From: UBA4823 sp034436035
GTDB taxonomy: Bacteria > Chloroflexota > Anaerolineae > Anaerolineales > UBA4823
Assembly (NCBI GenBank): GCA_034436035.1
Contig: DAOTVW010000183.1
Span: forward strand, 1 to 10,950
Direction: 5' to 3'
DNA: 10,950 bases
A model generated the notes under the pieces. It saw only the letters and a program-made list of their open reading frames with translations. It was not told the origin of the DNA and did no database searches. Positions 1 through 6,409 of the stretch are shown piece by piece. Every line of letters begins with the position of its first letter. Position 1 is the stretch's first letter. Both the position numbers and the translations under genes were made by a program.

Positions 1-660
1 TCACCCTGAGAGCGCTTTTGTCAATGCCTCGTGCACCGCGCGGCCGATTAGCCAACCCACCTCTGTAGCAGGGCCGGCGTAGGGTAATGTTAATCCATCC
101 CCAGTATGCGCCACTACCACTGCATCCGTAGAGGTACCACTCGCTAATTCACCCTCACTCGTTCGAATTCCTAAGCGGTGTAAACAATCCGTTTTTGCCT
201 CTGTGCTGGTAATAATTGCGTTGACGAGCGCAGCCGCGGAAAGCTTTGCCTGGAGCAATAGAATGATATTAATCGTGCCAATCTTAGTGTATGTTACCGG
301 TAAGGATTTTCCCGCAACCGTCGCATTGCTTACCCCTGCAGTGACAATAGCACATACCTCCAGTGAATCTTGTTTCAGTGTGACCACACCTGTATGTTCC
401 AAATTCGCCGCAGTCAGTAATCCAATGCACGGCGGTGGTAGATTTTTCTCGATGGCAAGTTGCTCGAGATGGTGAAGCGGATCAGGGTGGTCGTAATTCT
501 TGTCCACATGATAAATAAAGAGCGAATGAAATTCCCCATAACCACCACCCAGCACAGCGGAGGAGAGCGACGTTAGTTTGCGTTGCGAGATCAACCACAC
601 TGCTTGCGGAGTAACCTGCAAACTCACTTCTGGAAACGGATGCATCAATGGGTATTCCAT
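1..660 (-). CDS. cbiZ: Adenosylcobinamide amidohydrolase CbiZ
   Basis: CbiZ cleaves the aminopropanol-phosphate/nucleotide-loop side of adenosylcobinamide or non-cognate adenosyl-corrinoids to give adenosylcobyric acid, so that a corrinoid can be rebuilt with the preferred lower ligand. The 219-aa protein is full length with a TGA stop at 3-1. Family hallmarks are visible: TAGVSNA (107-113), GTINIILL (128-135), TEAKTDCL (153-160), GTSTDA (175-180) and GPATEVG (196-202). The ATG at 660 overlaps the cobS stop by 16 nt. A second ATG at 645 forms a TGATG junction with the cobS stop and would give a 214-aa product. Neither start has a strong Shine-Dalgarno, so translation is probably coupled to cobS. 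It is the last gene seen in the riboswitch-controlled operon. CbiB and CobU/CobY, needed to use its product, are not in the window. Confidence 0.9.
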   Translation of the reverse strand: MEYPLMHPFPEVSLQVTPQAVWLISQRKLTSLSSAVLGGGYGEFHSLFIYHVDKNYDHPDPLHHLEQLAIEKNLPPPCIGLLTAANLEHTGVVTLKQDSLEVCAIVTAGVSNATVAGKSLPVTYTKIGTINIILLLQAKLSAAALVNAIITSTEAKTDCLHRLGIRTSEGELASGTSTDAVVVAHTGDGLTLPYAGPATEVGWLIGRAVHEALTKALSG

Positions 661-1415
661 GCGGCAAAAGTCAATAAAACTGCCATCTCTGCTACTTCAT
701 TGATTGCCCCGTAGATATCACCGCTGAGGCCTGGGATGAGGCGCAGTGTGAACTGTGCCCCACCCCACACAACCATCACGACCACCACCAGAGCAATCCA
801 TCCCGATAGGGAAGCAGCTATAGCAGTGATTCCTAACACAAATAGCGTGGCAATAAGCCATCCTTTCCAAGATGCATGATCTTTGATTGCCCTTCCCGTG
901 CCTTGCTGGCGGCTATATGGAAAAGCAATAATCGCCAAGCTCATCCCCCACCGCGCCAGCATAGGGGAGAGGATTAACGCCAACGGAGCCAGTTGACAGG
1001 CGATTAATGCGCTGAACTTCACGAACAACAAAATCACACCCCCAGCCACAGCAAAGGTGCCATGATGTTTGTCGCGCATGATCTCCAGCCGCTTTTCGGG
1101 AGTCCAACCGCCAAATAATCCATCACAAGCATCTAAAAAGCCATCCAAATGTAATGCGCCGCTAATAATGATCCATATTCCCAAAATTAATGCGGCGGTT
1201 AATTGGATTGGAAAGATTTTCTGCAATAACCAGCTGCCCAAAGCCAAAATCAAACCAATCATTAATCCAACCACAGGATAAAAAACGATAGATGCTCCCA
1301 TCTCTGAGGCGGTGAACGGGTGCTTAACGAGTGGCGGGGAGATGGTTAAAAATTGCAGAGCCGCCCAAAAAGCATTCCAAACAGAAACCCGCCTGGTTTT
1401 GGGTTCATTATCCAT
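645..1415 (-). CDS. cobS: Adenosylcobinamide-GDP ribazoletransferase (cobalamin synthase) CobS
   Basis: CobS is an integral membrane enzyme that joins AdoCbi-GDP to alpha-ribazole (or its phosphate), the last assembly step of the nucleotide loop. The protein carries the family acidic signature LDGFLDACDGLFGG (90-103), followed by EIMRDKHHGTFAV (111-123). Several hydrophobic helices lie at about 41-62, 72-89, 120-140, 143-165 and in the C-terminal third. I chose the ATG at 1415 (256 aa). It overlaps the cobT stop by 8 nt, and an AAGG lies about 12 nt upstream. A longer frame opens at a GTG at 1469 but has no ribosome binding site and adds 18 residues unlike CobS; an ATG at 1427 is also possible. 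It acts directly downstream of CobT, which supplies the activated lower ligand. Confidence 0.9.
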   Translation of the reverse strand: MDNEPKTRRVSVWNAFWAALQFLTISPPLVKHPFTASEMGASIVFYPVVGLMIGLILALGSWLLQKIFPIQLTAALILGIWIIISGALHLDGFLDACDGLFGGWTPEKRLEIMRDKHHGTFAVAGGVILLFVKFSALIACQLAPLALILSPMLARWGMSLAIIAFPYSRQQGTGRAIKDHASWKGWLIATLFVLGITAIAASLSGWIALVVVVMVVWGGAQFTLRLIPGLSGDIYGAINEVAEMAVLLTFAAWNTH

Positions 1416-2475
1416 GAGAAAGATCATCCTTATCGGTAACGCCAGCTTCGCTAAATGTTGCCATTTCACTTAATATCTTGCAGGCAGCATCAAGAATAAA
1501 CAAACCCAGGGCTGCCCCACTCCCTTCTCCCAAACGCAGACCCAAATCAAACAACGGTTGTAAACCCAGCCATTCTAACATTTTTTGATGTCCTTGTTCT
1601 TGGGAACGATGTGAGGCGATAAGGAAATTGCGCACACGTGGTTGCAGCGTTACAGCTATCATAGCGGCGGCGCAGGTAATGAAACCATCCAACACCACTG
1701 GCACCCGCATTGAAGCCCCACCTAAAATCACCCCCACCAACCCGGCAATTTCAAAACCACCAAGTTTACTTAAAACATCCAAACCATCTTTGGGATTGGG
1801 CTGATTGACCTGCAAAGCCCGTTCTACCACGTTTCTTTTTCGTTTTAGCCCCTCTTCATCTAAACCTGTCCCACGCCCAACACAAATCTCTAGGGGGGCT
1901 GCTTCCAGAGCCGCCATGATTGCTGCGGCTGGTGTGGTGTTGCCGATGCCCATTTCACCGGTGGCGATGGCTTGAGCGCCATTTGTGATTTCAGACCTGG
2001 CTAGCTCTGCTCCCGTTAATATCGCTGCTATCGCCTGAGCGCGCGTCATTGCAGCTTCATGCGTGATATTATGGGTAGCGTGACCGATTTTTTTGATAAC
2101 CAGATCGGGATGGTCGGGCAAGTCAACCGCCACACCCATATCGACGATGACTACTTTCGCACCAACCTGGCGGGCAAGGACATTAATGGCTGCTCCGCCA
2201 TGGAGAAAATTCAACATCATTTGGGCGGTCACCTCGGGGGGATACGCGCTCACCCCTTCGGTTGCCACGCCATGATCTCCTGCCAGGACAAAGACCACTT
2301 TTTTATCTACACGAGGGGTTGGTTGGGCAGTGATCCCGGCGATTTGGATGGATAGACTCTCCAATTTTCCCAGACTGCCGCGCGGCTTGGTCAATTCTTG
2401 TTGCCGTTTTCTGGCAGCATTTTCGGCTTTTTCATCAATATCAGGAATGCTTTGAAGGAGTTCTTCTAATTCCAT
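1408..2475 (-). CDS. cobT: Nicotinate-nucleotide--dimethylbenzimidazole phosphoribosyltransferase CobT
   Basis: CobT transfers phosphoribose from nicotinate mononucleotide to a lower-ligand base, giving the alpha-riboside phosphate used by CobS. At 355 aa it has the usual family length. Recognisable motifs are KPRGSLG (30-36), AGDHGV (65-70), EGVSAYP (73-79), GEMGIGNTT (173-181) and GEGSGAALG (316-324). Glu317 in the last motif has the same number as the catalytic base known from the Salmonella enzyme. The ATG at 2475 lies 14 nt after the cobA stop. The nearest purine-rich stretch (AGGA) is about 12 nt upstream, so the binding site is weak and coupling to cobA is likely. No gene for making dimethylbenzimidazole is visible here. 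The base used by this organism is therefore unknown. Confidence 0.95.
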   Translation of the reverse strand: MELEELLQSIPDIDEKAENAARKRQQELTKPRGSLGKLESLSIQIAGITAQPTPRVDKKVVFVLAGDHGVATEGVSAYPPEVTAQMMLNFLHGGAAINVLARQVGAKVVIVDMGVAVDLPDHPDLVIKKIGHATHNITHEAAMTRAQAIAAILTGAELARSEITNGAQAIATGEMGIGNTTPAAAIMAALEAAPLEICVGRGTGLDEEGLKRKRNVVERALQVNQPNPKDGLDVLSKLGGFEIAGLVGVILGGASMRVPVVLDGFITCAAAMIAVTLQPRVRNFLIASHRSQEQGHQKMLEWLGLQPLFDLGLRLGEGSGAALGLFILDAACKILSEMATFSEAGVTDKDDLSHG

Positions 2476-2489
2476 GCTATCTGAATATC

Positions 2490-3023
2490 CTAAAATTCAA
2501 TCCCTGGCTGGGCTTTGATACCTTGATTAAAGGGATGTTTCACTTCTTCCATCTTGGTCACCAAATCGGCATAATCGATCAATGCTTGGGGTGCATCCCT
2601 CCCGGTGATGATCAAATGTAGATTGGCTGGTTTGTTGTTCAGCAACCATTTAATCGTATCTTGCGTATCAATCCAACCAAACACTAAGGGGTAAGTAAAC
2701 TCATCCAGCAATATGAGATCATACTCACCGCTGCTGATCTTTTGCTTGGCTGATTCCCAGCCATGGAGGGCTTTGGCTTTGCTTTCATCCATATTCTTTG
2801 TGGTCCAGGTGAAACCATCACCAGTTTTATACCACTCAATCCCCAGCTTTTTCGCTGCTTGGACCTCGCCCCAGTGACCAGTTTCTGCTTTCAGAAATTG
2901 AAACACACAAATGCGAAAACCTCTGCCCCAAGCCCGAAAAATTGTTCCCAAAGCTGCGGTCGTCTTCCCTTTGCCATTGCCGGTAAAGACAATTGTTAAA
3001 CCCTGACGATTTTCTTTTGCCAT
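2490..3023 (-). CDS. cobA: Cob(I)alamin adenosyltransferase, CobA/BtuR/CobO type
   Basis: This enzyme transfers the adenosyl group of ATP to the cobalt of reduced corrinoids, making adenosylcobalamin or its precursors. The 177-aa protein has the P-loop TGNGKGKTT at 14-22, the family motif LLDEFTYPL in the middle, and the typical ending with GIEF. This separates it from the unrelated PduO and EutT adenosyltransferases. Length matches the family. The ATG at 3023 overlaps the btuD stop by one base (TAATG), and a GAGG lies just upstream, so the two are translationally coupled. Placed after the importer genes, it fits immediate adenosylation of imported corrinoids, which CbiZ and CobS then act on. 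Confidence 0.95.
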   Translation of the reverse strand: MAKENRQGLTIVFTGNGKGKTTAALGTIFRAWGRGFRICVFQFLKAETGHWGEVQAAKKLGIEWYKTGDGFTWTTKNMDESKAKALHGWESAKQKISSGEYDLILLDEFTYPLVFGWIDTQDTIKWLLNNKPANLHLIITGRDAPQALIDYADLVTKMEEVKHPFNQGIKAQPGIEF

Positions 3024-3973
3024 TAACCTCTTTTCCCTTTCACCCCAAATCTTTCGTCCGAGTAAAGTGGGGAATAATTTTTTGCCAGGAAAACCCTCTG
3101 GCTTGAAAACATTGCCTCTGCGAAATGATCCTCTTGGGTGGAGGTCAAATTTTCAACCGCGGCAGGAATACTCCAGTCTTTGCTCGCTTGTCCATTGTCA
3201 TCTGGTATGATTAATGGTGTCCCATATTTTGGATGTGTAATCACCTCTACGCTAACTTGATAAGCGCGTTCAATGTTCGTTTTTGTTAATACCTCGCTGG
3301 GCGTCCCAACACTTTGCACCGCCCCATCCACCAGTAGCAGCACCCGGTCTGCATAAAGCCCTACCAAATTAAGATCATGAATAGCCAGTAAAACTGCCAA
3401 ACCACATTCATCAGCGGTTTGGCGCACCAGGTTTAACAAATGGGATTGATGCTGCAAATCCAAATGAGCAGTAGGTTCATCCAGTAACAAAAGAGGAGTG
3501 CTTTGAGCCAAAGCACGCGCCAACAAGACACGTTGCTGTTCACCCCCTGAAAGCTCTCCAATGCGTCGTTCTGCTAGTTCTTCTAATTGTGTGGAACGCA
3601 AAACACGCCAGACAATCTGTTCATCTTTTGCACTTGCATTTCCCAACCATCCTAAATATGGCGTTCTCCCCAGCATCACCGTTTGAAAGACGGTAAATGT
3701 CGACGGTAACTCACGCGCTTGTGGGACAACTGCGAGATAACGCGCTCTTTGGGTTGGATTAAGGCGGGCAAGATTGATTCCAGCCACTTGGATTAAACCC
3801 TTTTGAGGCGAAAGCACTCCGCTTATCGTTCGTATTAAAGTGGTTTTACCGGCGCCGTTTGGTCCAACAACTGCCAGGACTTCTCCCGCGTGTACTTTCA
3901 AATGGATATCCCGTAAAATTAACTTTTCATTATACGAAAAACTTACCTCTTCTACTTTCAACATTGTTTCCAT
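3023..3973 (-). CDS. btuD: Corrinoid ABC transporter ATP-binding protein BtuD
   Basis: This is the ATPase subunit of the corrinoid importer. It drives BtuC on the cytoplasmic face. With the start chosen here it is 316 aa, with Walker A GPNGAGKTT (37-45), Q-loop Gln85, signature LSGGEQQR (141-148), Walker B LLLLDEP (161-167) and switch His199. I chose the ATG at 3973 because AGGAAGG sits 5 nt upstream, 11 nt after the btuC stop. A GTG at 4024 would add 17 residues inside btuC without a binding site. The ABC domain ends near residue 250, and about 60 further residues have no motif I recognise. Iron-siderophore transporters have very similar ATPases. The riboswitch and the cobalamin genes around it point to corrinoids. 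Confidence 0.9.
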   Translation of the reverse strand: METMLKVEEVSFSYNEKLILRDIHLKVHAGEVLAVVGPNGAGKTTLIRTISGVLSPQKGLIQVAGINLARLNPTQRARYLAVVPQARELPSTFTVFQTVMLGRTPYLGWLGNASAKDEQIVWRVLRSTQLEELAERRIGELSGGEQQRVLLARALAQSTPLLLLDEPTAHLDLQHQSHLLNLVRQTADECGLAVLLAIHDLNLVGLYADRVLLLVDGAVQSVGTPSEVLTKTNIERAYQVSVEVITHPKYGTPLIIPDDNGQASKDWSIPAAVENLTSTQEDHFAEAMFSSQRVFLAKNYSPLYSDERFGVKGKRG

Positions 3974-3984
3974 GTCAACCTTCC

Positions 3985-5040
3985 TCACCAATACAACTGG
4001 TTTTTCGCTCGGCGCAACAACCACAAGAAAAAAGGCGCCCCAGCCATAGCCGTGATAATGCCCAGTGGCAGCACCTGAGGTGCTAACACCACACGCGCCA
4101 GGATATCCGCCAGCAATAACGCACTTCCCCCACCTAAAATAGAAAGCGGGATGATGTGTTTATAATCGCTTCCCCAAATCATCCGGATGGCATGGGGGAC
4201 AATCAAACCTATGAAACCGATCAATCCAGAAAATGAAACCGCCGCTGCGGTTGTCAACGACGCCGCTAAGATAATCGCTAATTTGGCGCGCTCCACTGGA
4301 ATCCCCAGTTGCTGTGCCTGTTCCTCGCCAAATTGCAAGACGTTGAGCGTGTGCGAAAGCAACCACAGCACGACCAATCCAATAAGGATATAAGGGAAAG
4401 AAGCCCAAACCGGCGACCAGCCACTCATCGTCGAGCCGCCCAGTAACCAGGCTAAAGCCCGATGCAGCTCATCCTTTGAACGTAACATGATAAACGAAGT
4501 GAGAGACGTTGCAAAAGAGCTCACCGCCACACCAGCCAGGATTAAGGTGGTGGTCGGCACAGAATGGTTAACGCTAGCCAGGTTATAAACCAGCAAAACC
4601 GTAATCACTGCCCCCACAAAAGCCGCCACGGGTACGCTCATCCAACCTAAAACTGTAGCGGGCCAGTGTATGGCTAACCCCACCACCGCGCCTAAACCAG
4701 CTCCAGAGGCAACTCCGATTAAATATGGGTCCGCCAATGGATTGCGAAATAATCCCTGATAAGCCGCCCCGCTCCCTGCCAACGCTGCACCGGTTAAACA
4801 CACTAAAATAGTATGTGGTAAACGCACTGTAAAAAGGATGGTGGAATAAAATGGAACTGTGTTGGGGTCGTTTCCCAGAATAGGTTGAAATAACACATGA
4901 AAAACGCTCTTCGGCGGTATATACACTGAACCAACCGCAACACTAAAAAGGAAGGCAAAGATTAACACGCCGATGTTGAGCAGGTACGGGTGTGTTCTGC
5001 GAAGCTGCCTGGCGGGTTGGTGTTGCGGGTTTGGGTTCAT
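3985..5040 (-). CDS. btuC: Corrinoid ABC transporter permease BtuC (FecCD family)
   Basis: BtuC is the membrane subunit of the importer and would form a homodimer that receives substrate from BtuF and is powered by BtuD. The 351-aa protein starts with a basic cytoplasmic stretch (RQLRR, 11-15) and a first helix at about 21-39. Further hydrophobic segments are consistent with the ten-helix FecCD fold. Family stretches are FRNPLADPYLIGVASGAG (98-115), SGLIGFIGLIVPHAIR (271-286) and PLGIITAMAGAPFFLWLL (325-342). The ATG at 5040 has no clear Shine-Dalgarno. It lies 40 nt after btuF, and no hairpin is apparent in between. Sequence alone does not separate corrinoid from siderophore permeases; context does. 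Confidence 0.92.
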   Translation of the reverse strand: MNPNPQHQPARQLRRTHPYLLNIGVLIFAFLFSVAVGSVYIPPKSVFHVLFQPILGNDPNTVPFYSTILFTVRLPHTILVCLTGAALAGSGAAYQGLFRNPLADPYLIGVASGAGLGAVVGLAIHWPATVLGWMSVPVAAFVGAVITVLLVYNLASVNHSVPTTTLILAGVAVSSFATSLTSFIMLRSKDELHRALAWLLGGSTMSGWSPVWASFPYILIGLVVLWLLSHTLNVLQFGEEQAQQLGIPVERAKLAIILAASLTTAAAVSFSGLIGFIGLIVPHAIRMIWGSDYKHIIPLSILGGGSALLLADILARVVLAPQVLPLGIITAMAGAPFFLWLLRRAKNQLYW

Positions 5041-5080
5041 CGGTTATAGAGGTGCTTTTATTCCAAATCCATTCGTCCGC

Positions 5081-6073
5081 TTAGGGTGTGGGCGTGGGGA
5101 AAAGCTGGGGTTGTAATAACGCTGCCATAGCCTCTAATCCATCCACCAGACGCGGACCAGGGCGGCTCACCAGGTTGTCGTCGAAAACGAAGACCGTTCC
5201 ATGCTGAACCGCTTGTAATTTATCCCAACCCGGACGGGCGGCTACCGATTCTGGCGTAACACCTCCCCAAGTAGCATCCCCTAACAGGATGAGATCGGGT
5301 TCTCGGCGTATGATTTCTTCAATGGATACCTGAACCCAATCTCCACTCAATTCGTGCCCAAAATTCGTACCGCCAGCCATCGTGATGAGTGTATCTATGA
5401 AGGTATTTGGCCCAGCAGTCCAAGGCGCATCTGGTTGGGTGCTGTCCAACTCATAAAACACCAAGGGGCGTTTTTCCACCGTAGCCATCTTTGCTTCGAC
5501 TGCCTGCACCCGGTTTTTTAATGTGCTAATGAGCGATTGAGCCTCATTCGTATGCCCGGTGAGAGTTGCAACCGTCAGCAAATTAATATAAAGCCCATCA
5601 AAATCTGTTGGATTTGGCAAGGAGAACACTTTCAAGCCCAAATCTTGCAGGGCTTTCACTTGCTCCGCTGAAGATAGAGCAGACGCCAAAACCAAATCGG
5701 GCTGTAAAGCGACGATCTCTTCCGTGTTCAGTTGTCCGAACCCACCGCCGATATCTTTTACCTTGCTTGCTTCTGCTGGATAATCCGAAAAGCTATCCCG
5801 TCCTACAACCTGTGGTCCCGCACCAATCGCAAATAAAATCTCTGTATTGGATGGCGCTAGCGATACAATCCGCTGAGCAGGATGTGCCAGTTCGATAACG
5901 TTTCCCAAGCCATCTTTGAGCTGAATGAGGGTTTGGGTAGCTGTTGCGGAAGGAATCAGAGCAGGCGCTTCGGTTGGCAATGGGCTGGGCTGAGCTTTGG
6001 ACGAGCAAGCAAAATTAAAGAATACCAGTAAACTTATTCCAATAATTAGCAGCCAATTTCGCTTTTGCTTCAA
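5081..6073 (-). CDS. btuF: Corrinoid-binding lipoprotein BtuF
   Basis: This is the extracytoplasmic substrate-binding protein of the importer. It has 330 aa, with a lipoprotein signal peptide: basic start KQKR, hydrophobic core 7-19 and a lipobox ending in Cys23 (NFAC, not the textbook LxGC). A Pro/Ser/Thr/Ala-rich tether covers about 26-50. The helical-backbone binding-protein domain begins near RIVSLAPSNTEILFAIGA (68-85). It includes the GRDSFSDYP stretch and LQPDLVLA (123-130), and the protein ends in PTPTP. The start is a TTG at 6073-6071, placed 7 nt after a perfect AGGAGG. The ATG at 6080 is out of frame. It is the first gene after the cobalamin riboswitch, so it would be the first gene repressed when cobalamin is plentiful. 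Confidence 0.92.
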   Translation of the reverse strand: MKQKRNWLLIIGISLLVFFNFACSSKAQPSPLPTEAPALIPSATATQTLIQLKDGLGNVIELAHPAQRIVSLAPSNTEILFAIGAGPQVVGRDSFSDYPAEASKVKDIGGGFGQLNTEEIVALQPDLVLASALSSAEQVKALQDLGLKVFSLPNPTDFDGLYINLLTVATLTGHTNEAQSLISTLKNRVQAVEAKMATVEKRPLVFYELDSTQPDAPWTAGPNTFIDTLITMAGGTNFGHELSGDWVQVSIEEIIRREPDLILLGDATWGGVTPESVAARPGWDKLQAVQHGTVFVFDDNLVSRPGPRLVDGLEAMAALLQPQLFPTPTP

Positions 6074-6086
6074 AGGACATCCTCCT
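6071..6086 (-). promoter_or_regulatory. Shine-Dalgarno and TTG start of btuF
   Basis: AGGAGG occupies 6086-6081 on the minus strand and is followed after 7 nt by the TTG start codon (6073-6071). An ATG directly abuts the AGGAGG (6080-6078). It is out of frame and opens only a 21-codon frame that stops at 6017-6015. The spacing therefore favours TTG as the btuF start. Confidence 0.75.
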
Positions 6087-6097
6087 AAAACAAATTA

Positions 6098-6116
6098 GCT
6101 CCTCGATGAGAGGAGC
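6098..6116 (-). promoter_or_regulatory. Hairpin just upstream of the btuF ribosome binding site
   Basis: On the minus strand GCTCCTC (6116-6110) pairs perfectly with GAGGAGC (6104-6098) across a 5-nt loop. Eleven bases, including a TTTT run, separate it from the AGGAGG. The 5' arm contains CTCCT, which could instead pair with the AGGAG of the Shine-Dalgarno. The element may therefore control ribosome access or act as a weak second terminator. Function is inferred from pairing only. Confidence 0.5.
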
Positions 6117-6124
6117 CGTTGGAT

Positions 6125-6151
6125 AAAAATCCCGCCTTGGTAACAGGCGGG
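6125..6151 (-). terminator. Intrinsic terminator of the cobalamin riboswitch
   Basis: Minus-strand RNA forms a 7-bp G+C-rich stem, CCCGCCT (6151-6145) with AGGCGGG (6137-6131), over a 7-nt loop. It is followed by A and a run of five U (6129-6125). It lies between the aptamer and btuF, so it would stop transcription before the operon when ligand is bound. It would also stop read-through from rnhA, because there is no other terminator between rnhA and btuF. Confidence 0.85.
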
Positions 6152-6212
6152 AGGCTAATCTTTCTGAAGTGGATTAAACTTCAGCAGCCCGGCCTCCCCA
6201 ACCACGAGGGAG
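6149..6212 (-). promoter_or_regulatory. Antiterminator and competing hairpin of the riboswitch expression platform
   Basis: GGGAGGC (6198-6192) can pair with GCCTCCC (6155-6149). The second strand includes the first three bases of the terminator stem, so this 7-bp antiterminator excludes the terminator. GGGAG (6198-6194) can also pair locally with CTCCC (6212-6208) over a 9-nt loop, which would consume the antiterminator strand and release the terminator. A separate 7-bp hairpin, CTGAAGT (6184-6178... read on the minus strand) with ACTTCAG (6170-6164), sits inside the antiterminator loop. All pairings are read directly. Their assignment to ligand-free and ligand-bound states is inference. Confidence 0.6.
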
Positions 6213-6223
6213 TGTACGAGCGA

Positions 6224-6352
6224 GGCAAAGGCGGGAATTCGGGCTTCACCAGTGGTGTTACCGTTGCGGGACAGCGCCGGACTCATGTCTAAACATTACA
6301 CCGGCTTATCCCATTGTGCGCTTTGCATCCGGGCAGAAAGCGCACCTTTGCC
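6224..6352 (-). promoter_or_regulatory. Cobalamin (adenosylcobalamin-type) riboswitch aptamer
   Basis: The minus strand shows the conserved core of the cobalamin riboswitch. It has GGTGC near the start, GGGATAAGCCGG (6312-6301), and the hallmark GCTGTCCCGCAACGGTAA (6275-6258). A B12-box-like AGCCCGAATTCCCGCC follows (6245-6230). A perfect 8-bp closing stem joins GGCAAAGG (6352-6345) to CCTTTGCC (6231-6224). A 9-bp stem pairs GTGCGCTTT (6345-6337) with AAAGCGCAC (6323-6315), sharing one base with the closing stem. Smaller hairpins lie at 6247-6257 and around 6285-6300. It precedes seven corrinoid uptake and assembly genes on the same strand. I could not identify the usual kissing-loop partner with confidence. 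Confidence 0.93.
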
Positions 6353-6374
6353 AAGCTGGATAACTTGTAGAAAT

Positions 6375-6403
6375 AATTTATCACCGAAATGGCAGACTGT
6401 CAA
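6375..6403 (-). promoter_or_regulatory. Sigma70-type promoter of the cobalamin salvage operon
   Basis: A perfect -35 box TTGACA (6403-6398) is followed after exactly 17 bp by TAAATT (6380-6375), which matches TATAAT at four of six positions. Transcription would start near 6368, about 15 nt before the first stem of the riboswitch. The promoter lies immediately after the rnhA stop codon (6412-6410). Confidence 0.75.
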
Positions 6404-6409
6404 TAAGAA

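Noticed and set aside
203..475. Plus-strand open frames inside cbiZ, cobT, btuC, btuF and parA
   Set aside because: They are antisense to well-supported genes with clear motifs and have no start signals or known products.
1408..1469. Longer CobS start at the GTG at 1469
   Set aside because: No ribosome binding site, 62-nt overlap with cobT, and the extra residues are unlike the family N-terminus.
3023..5040. Iron-siderophore (FecCD-type) transporter
   Set aside because: Subunit sequences fit this equally well, but the cobalamin riboswitch and operon with cobA, cobT, cobS and cbiZ favour corrinoids.
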